Assembly (NCBI GenBank): GCA_964483245.1 | Contig: CAZABP010000021.1 | Location: 18,842-82,841, forward strand | Origin: CAZABP01 sp964483245 | Lineage (GTDB): Bacteria > Planctomycetota > UBA1135 > UBA2386 | Direction: 5' to 3' | DNA: 64,000 bases | Shown here: positions 45,914 through 54,069 of the stretch, piece by piece | Numbering within the stretch: the stretch's first letter is position 1 | Layout of the letters: each line of letters starts with the position of its first letter | Notes under the pieces: generated by a model | The model's input: only the letters and a program-made list of their open reading frames with translations | Databases searched by the model: none | Told to the model about the DNA's origin: nothing | Made by a program: the position numbers and the translations under genes

Positions 45914-47497
45914 CTACCCCTCCTCCTCGCTCGGCGTCTCGCGCAGCTCGAGATCCTTGTAGCGCGACTTCGCGTAGTCGATCTCGAACTCGCTGGCGAA
46001 CAGCGCGACCGGTCGCCCGGCTTCGTCGCGCACGACCATAGGCAGCAGCTCGAGCAGCTCCGGCGTCGTCTGCGCCAGCCAGCGCGCGCGCGTGTACGGC
46101 TTGCGCTCGATCCGCAGCTGGACCGAGTACTCACTCTCCATGCGCCACTGGAACACCTCGAGCTGCAGCTCGCCGACCGCGCCGAGGATCGGCTCGCGTG
46201 CTCCCGTGCGCGGCCAGAACACCTGTACGACGCCTTCCTCGCCGAGCTGTGCCAGGCCCTTTTGGAACCCCTTCCCCTGCGATGGGTCCTGCGGCCGGAC
46301 CTGCGCGAAGATCTCCGGCGGGAAGCGCGGGAAGTTGCGGACTTCGATCCGCGGCCCGGTCGTCAACACGTCGCCAACGCGGAACAACCCTGGATTGATC
46401 AATCCGACGACGTCCCCCGGCCACGCTTCGTCGATCGTGACGCGCTCCTGGCCGAAGAACCGGTGCGGATGCGACAGGCGGATCTCGCGCGCCAGGCGGT
46501 CGTGCCGCGCGCTCATGCCGCGCTCGAAGTGCCCCGACGTCACGCGCAGGAACGCGATCCGGTCGCGGTGCTGCCGGTCCATGTTGGCCGCGATCTTGTA
46601 GACGAAGCCGGAGAAGTACTCCGCCGTCGGCGGGATCTCCCCGCCGACCGTCTGCAGCGGCCCCGGTGACGGCGCGAGCTCGATGAACCGCTCGAGGATG
46701 TTCTCCACACCGAAGTTGGTCAGCGCGCTGGCGAAGAACATCGGTGACTGCGCGCCGGCCAGGAACCGCCGCCGGTCGAACGGTTCGATGCAGGTGGAGA
46801 CCATCTCGAGGTCTTCGAGCAGTTGCTGATGCGCCATGCCGCCGAGCATCGCGGCCAGCTCCGGATCGTCCGGTCCGCCGACGCGGACGCCGGCGCGATG
46901 CGCGTTGTGTTCACTGCGCTCGAACAGGTGCACGACACGCCGGTCCACCTCGTAGACGCCGCGGAACTCGGGACCGGACCCGATCGGCCACGTGATCGGG
47001 ACGATCGTGATCCCGAGCACCTTCTCGACCTCGTCCATCAGGTCCAGCGGCGGGCGCGCCGGGCGGTCCAGCTTGTTGGCGACCGTCACGATCGGGATTC
47101 CGCGCTCGCGGCAGACCTTGAACAGCTTGATCGTCTGCGGCTCGACCCCCTTCGCGGCGTCGATCAGCATCAGCGCGCTGTCGGCGGCGACCAGCGTGCG
47201 GTACGTGTCCTCGGAGAAGTCCTGGTGGCCCGGCGTGTCGAGCAGGTTGATGCAGTGGCCGGCCCACTCGAACTGCAGCGCCGAGCTGGTGATCGAGATC
47301 CCGCGCTTCTTCTCGAGCTCCATCCAGTCGGAGGTCGCATAGGCGCGGTCCTTCCCGCCCTTGACGGACCCGGCGCGCAGGATCGCGCCGCCGTACAGCA
47401 GCAGCTTCTCCGTCAGCGTCGTCTTGCCGGCGTCCGGATGGCTGATGATCGCGAACGTCCGCCGGCGCGCGACCTCCTGCTCCAGGCGGGTCGTCAT
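45914..47497 (-). CDS. prfC: Peptide chain release factor 3
   Basis: The product has 527 residues, the family's usual length, from the ATG at 47497. GTPase motifs: G1 SHPDAGKTT (19-27), switch KKRGISITSSALQF, G3 DTPGHQDFSEDTYRTL, G4 VANKLDRP. Domain II/III features include ALTNFGVENILERFIELAP and FSGFVYKIAANMDRQHRDRI. RF3 uses GTP to recycle RF1/RF2 from the ribosome after termination. TATCCT lies 11 bases before the ATG on the minus strand, suggesting a nearly leaderless transcript. Confidence 0.97.
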   Translation of the reverse strand: MTTRLEQEVARRRTFAIISHPDAGKTTLTEKLLLYGGAILRAGSVKGGKDRAYATSDWMELEKKRGISITSSALQFEWAGHCINLLDTPGHQDFSEDTYRTLVAADSALMLIDAAKGVEPQTIKLFKVCRERGIPIVTVANKLDRPARPPLDLMDEVEKVLGITIVPITWPIGSGPEFRGVYEVDRRVVHLFERSEHNAHRAGVRVGGPDDPELAAMLGGMAHQQLLEDLEMVSTCIEPFDRRRFLAGAQSPMFFASALTNFGVENILERFIELAPSPGPLQTVGGEIPPTAEYFSGFVYKIAANMDRQHRDRIAFLRVTSGHFERGMSARHDRLAREIRLSHPHRFFGQERVTIDEAWPGDVVGLINPGLFRVGDVLTTGPRIEVRNFPRFPPEIFAQVRPQDPSQGKGFQKGLAQLGEEGVVQVFWPRTGAREPILGAVGELQLEVFQWRMESEYSVQLRIERKPYTRARWLAQTTPELLELLPMVVRDEAGRPVALFASEFEIDYAKSRYKDLELRETPSEEEG

Positions 47498-47508
47498 CGG
47501 GGGCGGGG

Positions 47509-47514
47509 AGGATA
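47509..47514 (-). promoter_or_regulatory. -10 element of prfC
   Basis: On the minus strand CCTATCCTCC gives TATCCT 11 bases before the prfC ATG; the same hexamer precedes the 2Fe-2S gene and rpmB. Confidence 0.35.
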
Positions 47515-47619
47515 GGTCGCGGCGAAGCCTGGTCCAGCCCGCCGGCTGCTGCATCCAGCGGGCGCTGGCGCGCGAAGGAAGCGCTGACAACCGACTCGAA
47601 CCTCCAACCCAGGATTCCG

Positions 47620-48543
47620 ATGCATCTCCGTACGCTTCCGCTCGCAGGCCTCGCCCTGCTCACGTTCCCCCTCGCCGCGCAGCACCACGAACCGGCCAAG
47701 CCGGCCAAGCCGGCCGCGCCGACGCAGGACCTGGTCGGCGTCGCGAAGGCCGTCGGCACATTCTCGACGTTGCTGCAGGCGGCGCAGGCCGCCGGACTGG
47801 TCGACGCGCTGCGTGCGGACGGGCCGCTGACGCTGTTCGCGCCGACCGACGCCGCGTTCGCGAAGCTCCCCAAGGCCGACCTCGCCGCGCTGCTGCAGCC
47901 GGCGAACCGCGACAAGCTGGCCGCGATCCTGAAGCACCACGTCGTCGCTGGCCGCTGGCCGGCAGCGAAGGTCATCGCGCAGAAGGAGCTGTCCTCGCTG
48001 AACGGCACGCCGCTCCCGGTCTCGGCCGGCGACGAGGTCCGCGTCGGCGGCGCGCTGGTCGTGCAGCCGGACATCGCGGCGAGCAACGGCCTCGTGCACG
48101 TGATCGACAGCGTCATCCTGCCGCCGGCCGCCACGCCCGACCTCGTAGATGCCGCGGTTGCCGCCGGCTCGTTTCGCACCCTGGTCGCGGCAGTACAGGC
48201 CGCCGGCCTCGAGGAGGCGCTGCGCGGCAAGGGGCCGTTCACCGTGTTCGCGCCGACCGACGAGGCGTTCGCCAAGCTGGATCCCAAGCTGCTGAAGTCG
48301 CTGCTGCAGCCGGAGAACAAGGCGAAGCTGACCGCGATCCTGACCTACCACGTCGTGCCGGGCCGCGTCCTCGCGCGCGACGCGGTCACCGCGGGTGCCG
48401 CCGAGACGCTGCAGGGGGGCAAGGTCCGCATCTCGATCGCCGACGGCCGCCTGCAGGTGCAGGATGCCAACCTGGTCAAGACCGACCTGGAGGTGCGAAA
48501 CGGCGTGATCCACGTGATCGATCGCGTCATCCTTCCGCAGTGA
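47620..48543 (+). CDS. Secreted protein with two fasciclin (FAS1) domains
   Basis: The product has 307 residues. A signal peptide (MHLRTLPLAGLALLTFPLAA) is followed by a K/P-rich linker and two FAS1 domains (~38-165 and ~170-305). Each has the typical core: LTLFAPTDAAFAKLP, ILKHHVVAG, GLVHVIDSVILP in the first; FTVFAPTDEAFAKLD, ILTYHVVPGRV, GVIHVIDRVILP in the second. FAS1 proteins are cell-surface adhesins. An ECF sigma, RskA-like anti-sigma and CarH-like gene follow directly, a context seen in mycobacteria, where SigK/RskA controls the fasciclin proteins MPT70/MPT83. Confidence 0.95.
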   Translation: MHLRTLPLAGLALLTFPLAAQHHEPAKPAKPAAPTQDLVGVAKAVGTFSTLLQAAQAAGLVDALRADGPLTLFAPTDAAFAKLPKADLAALLQPANRDKLAAILKHHVVAGRWPAAKVIAQKELSSLNGTPLPVSAGDEVRVGGALVVQPDIAASNGLVHVIDSVILPPAATPDLVDAAVAAGSFRTLVAAVQAAGLEEALRGKGPFTVFAPTDEAFAKLDPKLLKSLLQPENKAKLTAILTYHVVPGRVLARDAVTAGAAETLQGGKVRISIADGRLQVQDANLVKTDLEVRNGVIHVIDRVILPQ

Positions 48544-48590
48544 GCGCATGACCGCAGGCGCGGGGCCTCGCCGGCTCCGCGCCGATTCCG

Positions 48591-49151
48591 ATGTCCGAGC
48601 CGATCCTCCCCGCCGTCGCGAGCGGCCGGCTGCACGCGATCGACGAGTGCATCCGCCGCTACCAGTCCCTGCTCTGGGGCCTCGCCCGGCGCTACTCGCC
48701 GAACCTCCAGGACGCGGAGGACGCGCTGCAGGAGATCTTCTTGGACCTGTGGAAGAGCGCTGAGCGGTTCGATCCGGCGCTCGCCAGCGAGCAGACGTTC
48801 ATCGTCATGATCGCGCGCCGCCGGTTGATCGACCGCAACCGCCGGCGCGCGCGCCGGCCCGAAGCGATCGGCGTCGAGGCTCCGGAGCTGCTGCCAGCCG
48901 CCGACGAGCAGAGCCTGCTCGAACGCGCGTCGGTCGGCGAGACCGCCGCGCGTGCCAACACGGCGCTGAGTCAGCTCCGGCCGGAGCAGCGGCGCGTGTT
49001 GGAGCTGTTCCTGCTGCACGGGCAGACGCACCAGGAGATCGCGAGCGGCACCGGGCTGCCGCTGGGCACGGTGAAGAGCCACGCGCGCCGCGGCCTGCAG
49101 CGCGTGCGCGAGCTGCTCGGCGTCGGACTCTCGCCGGAGGCGTCGTCGTGA
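48591..49151 (+). CDS. ECF-type sigma factor, partner of an RskA-like anti-sigma
   Basis: The product has 186 residues. Region 2 is seen at YQSLLWGLARRYSPNLQDAE, DALQEIFLDLWKSAERFDP; region 4 at LRPEQRRVLELFLLHGQTHQ followed by EIASGTGLPLGTVKSHARRG, the DNA-binding helix. The stop overlaps the next start (GTGA), coupling it to its anti-sigma. The 47-base gap after the fasciclin gene shares GATTCCGATG with the fasciclin gene's own start region. Likely target: the fasciclin gene and this operon (inferred). Confidence 0.93.
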   Translation: MSEPILPAVASGRLHAIDECIRRYQSLLWGLARRYSPNLQDAEDALQEIFLDLWKSAERFDPALASEQTFIVMIARRRLIDRNRRRARRPEAIGVEAPELLPAADEQSLLERASVGETAARANTALSQLRPEQRRVLELFLLHGQTHQEIASGTGLPLGTVKSHARRGLQRVRELLGVGLSPEASS

Positions 49152-49945
49152 GCGGACCGCAGGCCAGAGCGCGGCTCGACGAGCTGCTGCAGGACCGCGC
49201 GCTCGGGGGCCTCGGCTGGGAGGAGGAATCCGAGCTCGTGCGGATCCTCGACCAGCTCGGCTTCGCACCGGACGACGTCCCGCCGGACTGGGAGCTCGCC
49301 GCATCGCAGCTCGCGCTCGAGCTGCTGCCGCCTGCCGACGAGCCGCCGCCGCCGCACGTGCTGCGACGTGTCGCTGCCGATGCACTGTCCTGGTTCGCGG
49401 TCGATCACGAGCTGCCCCTGCGGCGGATCGCCGATTCGCTGCAGCCGCCGCCGCGCGCGGCGCGCAGCCAACTCCCGTGGTGGCTGTGCATCGCCGCCGG
49501 GCTGCTCGCGCTGTGGAGCTGGTTCGCGCCCGGCGAGGCCGCGCCGGAGTCCGCCGACGACGGCCGGCGTCGCTTGCTCGCCGCCGGCGGTCCGCTCGTG
49601 GAGCTCGCGTGGATGCGTGGACCGAGCGGGCTGGCCGGCGCGCCGGCCGGGGATGTCGTCTGGAGTCCGCAGCAACAGCAGGGTTACATGCGGCTCTGCG
49701 GGTTGCCGCGTAACGAACCGGACCACAGCAGGTACCAGCTCTGGATTTTCGATGGCGAGCGTGACGCGGCGCAGCCGGTCGACGGCGGGCTGTTCGACAT
49801 CCGCGATGCGGCGGCGACCGCGTGCATCCGCATCGACGCGAAGCTGCCGGTCGCACGGGCCACGGCCTTCGCAATCACGGTGGAACGCCCGGAGGGCGCC
49901 GTCGTCTCGACGCGCCAGCACGTTGTTGCGACAGCGGGGTTGTGA
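49148..49945 (+). CDS. RskA-like membrane anti-sigma factor
   Basis: The product has 265 residues from a GTG at 49148. The cytoplasmic ~105 residues should hold the sigma factor; one membrane helix lies at ~111-127 (LPWWLCIAAGLLALWSWFA); the C-terminal ~130 residues form an RskA-type extracytoplasmic domain (QQQQGYMRLCGLPRNEP, YQLWIFDGERDAAQPVDGGL, AFAITVERPEGAV). No zinc-binding HxxxCxxC is visible. It should keep the adjacent ECF factor inactive until a signal, probably proteolysis, releases it. Coupled to the sigma gene by GTGA, and followed after 2 bases by the CarH-like gene. Confidence 0.9.
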   Translation: MSGPQARARLDELLQDRALGGLGWEEESELVRILDQLGFAPDDVPPDWELAASQLALELLPPADEPPPPHVLRRVAADALSWFAVDHELPLRRIADSLQPPPRAARSQLPWWLCIAAGLLALWSWFAPGEAAPESADDGRRRLLAAGGPLVELAWMRGPSGLAGAPAGDVVWSPQQQQGYMRLCGLPRNEPDHSRYQLWIFDGERDAAQPVDGGLFDIRDAAATACIRIDAKLPVARATAFAITVERPEGAVVSTRQHVVATAGL

Positions 49946-49947
49946 AC

Positions 49948-50997
49948 ATGCGGCAGGATGACGGACGGAGGCGCGAGTTCACGGCGGCCCTGCTGATCAC
50001 GTCCGCGCGCGGGTTCGCCGCCGGCGCGGCGGCCCGCATCACCGAACGGATGGCTGAGCTGCACGTGCCGGCCGGTGGGACCGCACTCGACCTGCGCCGC
50101 GATTTCGAGACGCAACTGCAGCACCTCGCGGCGGCCGTGCAGTTCGGCCGCCCGGAGCTGTTCCTCGACTGGGCACGCTGGCTCGAGGCAGCGCTCACGG
50201 CGCGCGGCATGCCGCGGGGTTACGTCCCCGCGGCCGTCGAGTCGCTGCAGCAGGAGCTCGCCGCCGACCTGCCGGCCGACAGCGCGGCGCTCGTGATGCC
50301 GATCCTGACCGCGGTGCGGGCGGCGCTCGGGGCGGCTACGCCGCCAAGCCCGCCGGCGCGCGACCCCCGAGTTGCGCGCCTGCTGCTCGCCGTGCTGGAA
50401 GGCCGCGGCGACCAGGCGCTCGAATCGATCCAGGGCGAGCTCGCGCGCGGCGCCACTGCCGCCGACCTGCACGAGCAGTTGCTCGGCCCGGTGCTGGTCG
50501 AGATCGGCGAGCTGTGGCACCGCGGCGAGCTCCGCGTCGCCGAAGAGCACCTCGCCTCGAGCCTGCTCGAGCGCGCGCTGGCACTCGTGCGCAGCATGGC
50601 ACCGCGTGCGGACCGCCTCCCTTGGCGGATCCTGGCTGCGGCAGTCGGTGGCGAACAGCACGTGTTCGGACTGCGCATGGCAGCCGACCAGCTCGAGCTG
50701 GCAGGCTTCGAGGTCTGCATGCTCGGTGCCAACCTGCCGGGTGCCGACTGCCTGTTCGCCGTGCAGGAGTTCGCACCGCACCTGGTCCTGTTGGCGGTGC
50801 AGCAGGTGCCGCAGCTCCGCGAGCTCGCGGCCACGATCCGGGAGCTTCGCGCCGGTCCGGCGGCGGGGCTGCCGATCGTCGTCGGCGGGCGTCCATTCCA
50901 GCTCGTGCCGGAGCTGGCCGCCGCGGTCGGCGCCGACGCACACGCGCCGACTCCGCGCGAGGCGGTCGCGATTGCAAGGCGCCTGCTGCTGCCCTGA
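49948..50997 (+). CDS. CarH-like cobalamin-binding protein without a MerR domain
   Basis: The product has 349 residues from the ATG at 49948, 2 bases after the anti-sigma stop. Residues ~1-130 are helical and unrecognised; there is no helix-turn-helix. Residues ~165-225 are the helical cap with GELWHRGELRVAEEHLASS: Trp190, Glu200 and His201 have the spacing of the three residues that sense the upper ligand in the B12 photoreceptor CarH. Residues ~230-345 are the Rossmann B12-binding domain with the lower-ligand His238 in GGEQHVFGLRM and the LGANLP turn. It could bind adenosylcobalamin and act as a light sensor for the adjacent sigma/anti-sigma pair (inferred). A methyl-carrier corrinoid protein is less likely because no methyltransferase is adjacent. 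Confidence 0.88.
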   Translation: MRQDDGRRREFTAALLITSARGFAAGAAARITERMAELHVPAGGTALDLRRDFETQLQHLAAAVQFGRPELFLDWARWLEAALTARGMPRGYVPAAVESLQQELAADLPADSAALVMPILTAVRAALGAATPPSPPARDPRVARLLLAVLEGRGDQALESIQGELARGATAADLHEQLLGPVLVEIGELWHRGELRVAEEHLASSLLERALALVRSMAPRADRLPWRILAAAVGGEQHVFGLRMAADQLELAGFEVCMLGANLPGADCLFAVQEFAPHLVLLAVQQVPQLRELAATIRELRAGPAAGLPIVVGGRPFQLVPELAAAVGADAHAPTPREAVAIARRLLLP

Positions 50998-51062
50998 GTT
51001 GCGCAGGCGCAGGATCCTCGCGGAACTCGAGGCCCGTGCGAACAGACCCGGAGCGGCCGACT

Positions 51063-51082
51063 GGCGCCGGCGCGCCGGCGCC
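51063..51082. repeat. Perfect 20-bp palindrome upstream of the Nudix gene
   Basis: GGCGCCGGCGCGCCGGCGCC is exactly self-complementary and lies 14 bases before the Nudix ATG. In DNA this GC-rich such symmetry may be partly chance. Confidence 0.3.
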
Positions 51083-51096
51083 GCGATCCTGCGCCG

Positions 51097-51660
51097 ATGC
51101 CCGGGCGCTCTCCGCAGTTCCAGCGCATCTCGCGCGAAGTCCTGATCGACAACCGCTGGCATCGCTACTGCCGCGACCGCTACACGCGGCGCGACGGCAG
51201 CGCCGGCGACTACTTCTATGTCGACATGCCCGGCTCGTGCGGGATCGTGCCCCTGCACGACGACGGCAGCGTCACGCTGGTCCATTGCGAGCGGTATCTG
51301 CTCGGGTGCGACCTGTGGGAGTTCCCGATCGGTGGCATGCGGGCCGGCGACGAGCCGCTGACGGTCGCGCAACACGAGCTCGAGGAGGAGGCCGGCCTGC
51401 GCGCCGCGCGCTGGACGCCGCTCGGTTCGTTTGCGCCGTACAAAGGCGTGTCGAACGAGATCTGCCACTTTTTCGTCGCCGAGCAGCTGACCGAGGTCGG
51501 CCAGCAGATCGAGCTCGAGGAGGCGATCACGCCGCACCGGATGCCGTATTCGCAGGCGCGGGAGCTGCTGCTTTCGCAGCAACCGGCCGACGGCCAGTCA
51601 CTGGCTGGGCTGCTGCTGTTCGAGCGTTGGATCCACGAGTGCGGGTTGCGGCTCGGCTGA
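51097..51660 (+). CDS. Nudix hydrolase, ADP-ribose pyrophosphatase-like
   Basis: The product has 187 residues. The Nudix box is GGMRAGDEPLTVAQHELEEE followed by AGL: the Gly, first Glu and EEE metal ligands fit G-x5-E-x7-R-E-x2-E-E, but the usual Arg is His. The upstream YFYVDMPGSCGIVPL and LWEFPIGG segments are typical of ADP-ribose/NDP-sugar pyrophosphatases. Such enzymes split nucleoside diphosphates linked to another group. Its last 63 bases overlap the convergent transferase/transporter gene. Confidence 0.88.
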   Translation: MPGRSPQFQRISREVLIDNRWHRYCRDRYTRRDGSAGDYFYVDMPGSCGIVPLHDDGSVTLVHCERYLLGCDLWEFPIGGMRAGDEPLTVAQHELEEEAGLRAARWTPLGSFAPYKGVSNEICHFFVAEQLTEVGQQIELEEAITPHRMPYSQARELLLSQQPADGQSLAGLLLFERWIHECGLRLG

Positions 51661-54042
51661 CCCGATCCGGATCGTCGCCAGCGCACTCCGCTCGGTCCAC
51701 AGATACGCCGCCATCAACAGCGCCGACACCAATCCGGTCGTCGGCGCGGTCAGGCCGAGGCTCTCGCCGGCCTGGTAGAACGCGCCGGACAGCAGGATGA
51801 ACACGAAGTTCAAGAAGTTCGTCACCGCGAACACCTGCCCCTTCTCGCCCGGCCGCGGTGCGTCCTGGATGTACGCGACGATCGGGACCACGAACAGCGC
51901 GCCGGCGAACCCGGTCACGGCGAGCGCGAGCATCGCGAACGCGTAGCCGAACTCCGGTCCGAACACCGGCCCGATCAGTGCCAGCGCACACTGCGCCGGC
52001 ACCAGCACGATCGCCGCCACGAACAGCACCCGCACCGGGCTCGCGCGCCGCGCGAGCGGCGCCGCCAACAGGCTGCCGACGATGATCGCGACCGCCAGCA
52101 CGACCTGCAGCAGCGACAGGCGCCAGTTCTGGTCCTTCGGCACGGCGAGGCAGTCCGGCCGGCCCATGCCGTTGACGACCTGCTGCACGACGCCGCCGTT
52201 GAACCAGAACATCGAGTACGCGACGACGATCGCGAACATCGGCCCCTGCCGCCGCAACTCGCGGATCCGCTCCGGCATCGTGCCGAAGGGGTTCCAGCCG
52301 ACGCGCTGCTCCGGCTTCTGCGCGACGAGCGGCACGATCACGAGCGCCGCCAGACAGCCGGCGACCGCGATCAGCGTGCCGATCGCGCCGGTCACCCAGA
52401 GCTGGTCGGGGAAGTTGTCGAGCAACGGCCCGGCCAGCGCGGTCCCGAGCAGGATCGCGAGGAACGTCGTCATCGAGATCAGCCCATTGGCCGACATCAG
52501 GCCGCTCGGCCGCACGATCTCGGGCAGGCTGCCGTACTTGGACGGGCCGAAGAACGCCGACTGCACGCCGAGCACGAACAGCACGCCGAGCAGGAACGGC
52601 CACGATTGCAGGCCGAGCGCGAACATCGACAGCACCATGATCGCGGCTTCCCACAGCTTCATTGCGACGATGATGCTGCGCTTGCTCAGGCGCTCGCTGA
52701 GATCGCCGGCCATGCCGGAGAGCAGCACGAACGGCAGCGCGAACACGACGGTCGCGACGCCCTGCATGTCGCGCTCCTGGAACAGCACGCGGGCTGCGAG
52801 CAGCAGCATGACCTGCTTGAACAGGTTGTCGTTGAACGCGCCGAGGAACTGGCTGATCGTCAGCCCGAGCAGCGACCGGTTCTGCAGCGCCGAGCCGGCC
52901 CCCGGGACGCGTGACGACGACGCGCGCACGATCCCCTGGCGGAGCTGCTCGAGGTCGTAGTGCGTGCCGCGCCACAGGATCCCGCGCTGCCGCAACGTCA
53001 CCAACATGGAACGCAGCAGCGCCACCGCGAGCAGCGGCAGCACGAACGGCACCAGCACGGCGCTCGCCCGTGGCAGCGCGACCCACGGCGCGAGCAGCAT
53101 CGCCGCCGGGATCTGCAACAGCAGCATGCCCCCCGCAGTCCAGCCGCCGACGCTGCCTTCGAACGGGCCGTACAGCGCCGCGCTCCAGACCGCGAGCAGC
53201 GCGAGACCGAGCAGCAGTGCGCCGGTCGCCGAGAACTCGACGATCGCGAACAGGTTCTTCTCGACCACGTGCAGGAACCGCGGCACCGACGATCCCCAGT
53301 CGACGACGACTTCGCCCGGGGCATGCCGCGCGACGGTACGCCCGCCCTGTTCGCGCACGAGCAGGCCCAGCTTCACGTCGTCGACGACCTCGAGGCGCAG
53401 CGCCTCGTGCCGACCGATCTGCTCGTAGACGCTGCGGCGCAGCAGGTTGAACGCCCCGATCCCGACGAAGCCGCGCCCGGCGTTGACCTCGGCGAACCGC
53501 CGTGCCAGCGTGCTGTGCAGCGCGAGCAGGATGCCGCGCGCGATCGGCGTCGATGTCGTGTGCGACGGTGCGAGGCACAGATGGTCGGCCTGCTGCCGCT
53601 CCGCTTCGGCGACGGCGCGCGCGACGACGTCCGGGCCGAACCAGGCATCGCCATCGGTCAGCAGGATCCAGTCCCCGCGCGCATGTGCTGCCGCGACGTG
53701 CAGCGCATTCGCCTTGCCGAGCCAACCTGCCGGCAGCTCGTCGATCCGCACGACCGTCAGCCGTGGATCCGACGCCGCCAGCCGCGCCAGCACGTCGCTG
53801 GTGCCATCGGTGGAGCGATCGTCGGCAACGACGATCTGCAGCTCGACCCCCTGCTGCGCGAGCAGGCGCTGCAGCGTCGCCTCGATCCGGCCGACTTCGT
53901 CGCGCACTGGCAGCAGCACGGTCACCCGCGGTGACGTCGCCGGCCGCGCCGCCGGCAGCGCGCGCGCGCGGAGCGCGCCGTAGCAGGTCGCGAGCGCGAG
54001 CAGCAGCAGGCAGGCGGCGGCGATCCACAGCAGCAGTGGCAC
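51598..54042 (-). CDS. Family 2 glycosyltransferase fused to an MFS (LplT-like) transporter
   Basis: The product has 814 residues. A short membrane helix (MPLLLWIAAACLLLLALATC) is followed by a GT-A domain (~38-260): VTVLLPVRDEVGRIEATLQR, VVADDRSTDGTSDVL, DWILLTDGDAWFGPDV (DxD-type metal site) and VDDVKLGLLV. Membrane helices follow to ~370, then an MFS module starting SQFLGAFNDNLFKQVMLLLA, with ~12 helices (DLSERLSKRSIIVAMKLWEA). The F-N-D-N-L-F-K motif is that of LplT-type lysophospholipid flippases. A single polypeptide could thus glycosylate and export a lipid-linked product. It is the last gene of a unit with eboA and eboB (27-base gap). Confidence 0.88.
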   Translation of the reverse strand: MPLLLWIAAACLLLLALATCYGALRARALPAARPATSPRVTVLLPVRDEVGRIEATLQRLLAQQGVELQIVVADDRSTDGTSDVLARLAASDPRLTVVRIDELPAGWLGKANALHVAAAHARGDWILLTDGDAWFGPDVVARAVAEAERQQADHLCLAPSHTTSTPIARGILLALHSTLARRFAEVNAGRGFVGIGAFNLLRRSVYEQIGRHEALRLEVVDDVKLGLLVREQGGRTVARHAPGEVVVDWGSSVPRFLHVVEKNLFAIVEFSATGALLLGLALLAVWSAALYGPFEGSVGGWTAGGMLLLQIPAAMLLAPWVALPRASAVLVPFVLPLLAVALLRSMLVTLRQRGILWRGTHYDLEQLRQGIVRASSSRVPGAGSALQNRSLLGLTISQFLGAFNDNLFKQVMLLLAARVLFQERDMQGVATVVFALPFVLLSGMAGDLSERLSKRSIIVAMKLWEAAIMVLSMFALGLQSWPFLLGVLFVLGVQSAFFGPSKYGSLPEIVRPSGLMSANGLISMTTFLAILLGTALAGPLLDNFPDQLWVTGAIGTLIAVAGCLAALVIVPLVAQKPEQRVGWNPFGTMPERIRELRRQGPMFAIVVAYSMFWFNGGVVQQVVNGMGRPDCLAVPKDQNWRLSLLQVVLAVAIIVGSLLAAPLARRASPVRVLFVAAIVLVPAQCALALIGPVFGPEFGYAFAMLALAVTGFAGALFVVPIVAYIQDAPRPGEKGQVFAVTNFLNFVFILLSGAFYQAGESLGLTAPTTGLVSALLMAAYLWTERSALATIRIGSAEPQPALVDPTLEQQQPSQ

Positions 54043-54069
54043 GGCTCAGCTCTCGCGCGCCATCGGCCG

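Noticed and set aside
51360..51410. Nudix box with His instead of Arg as evidence of loss of function
   Set aside because: The metal-binding Glu residues are intact and substitutions of this Arg occur in active members; too weak to call.
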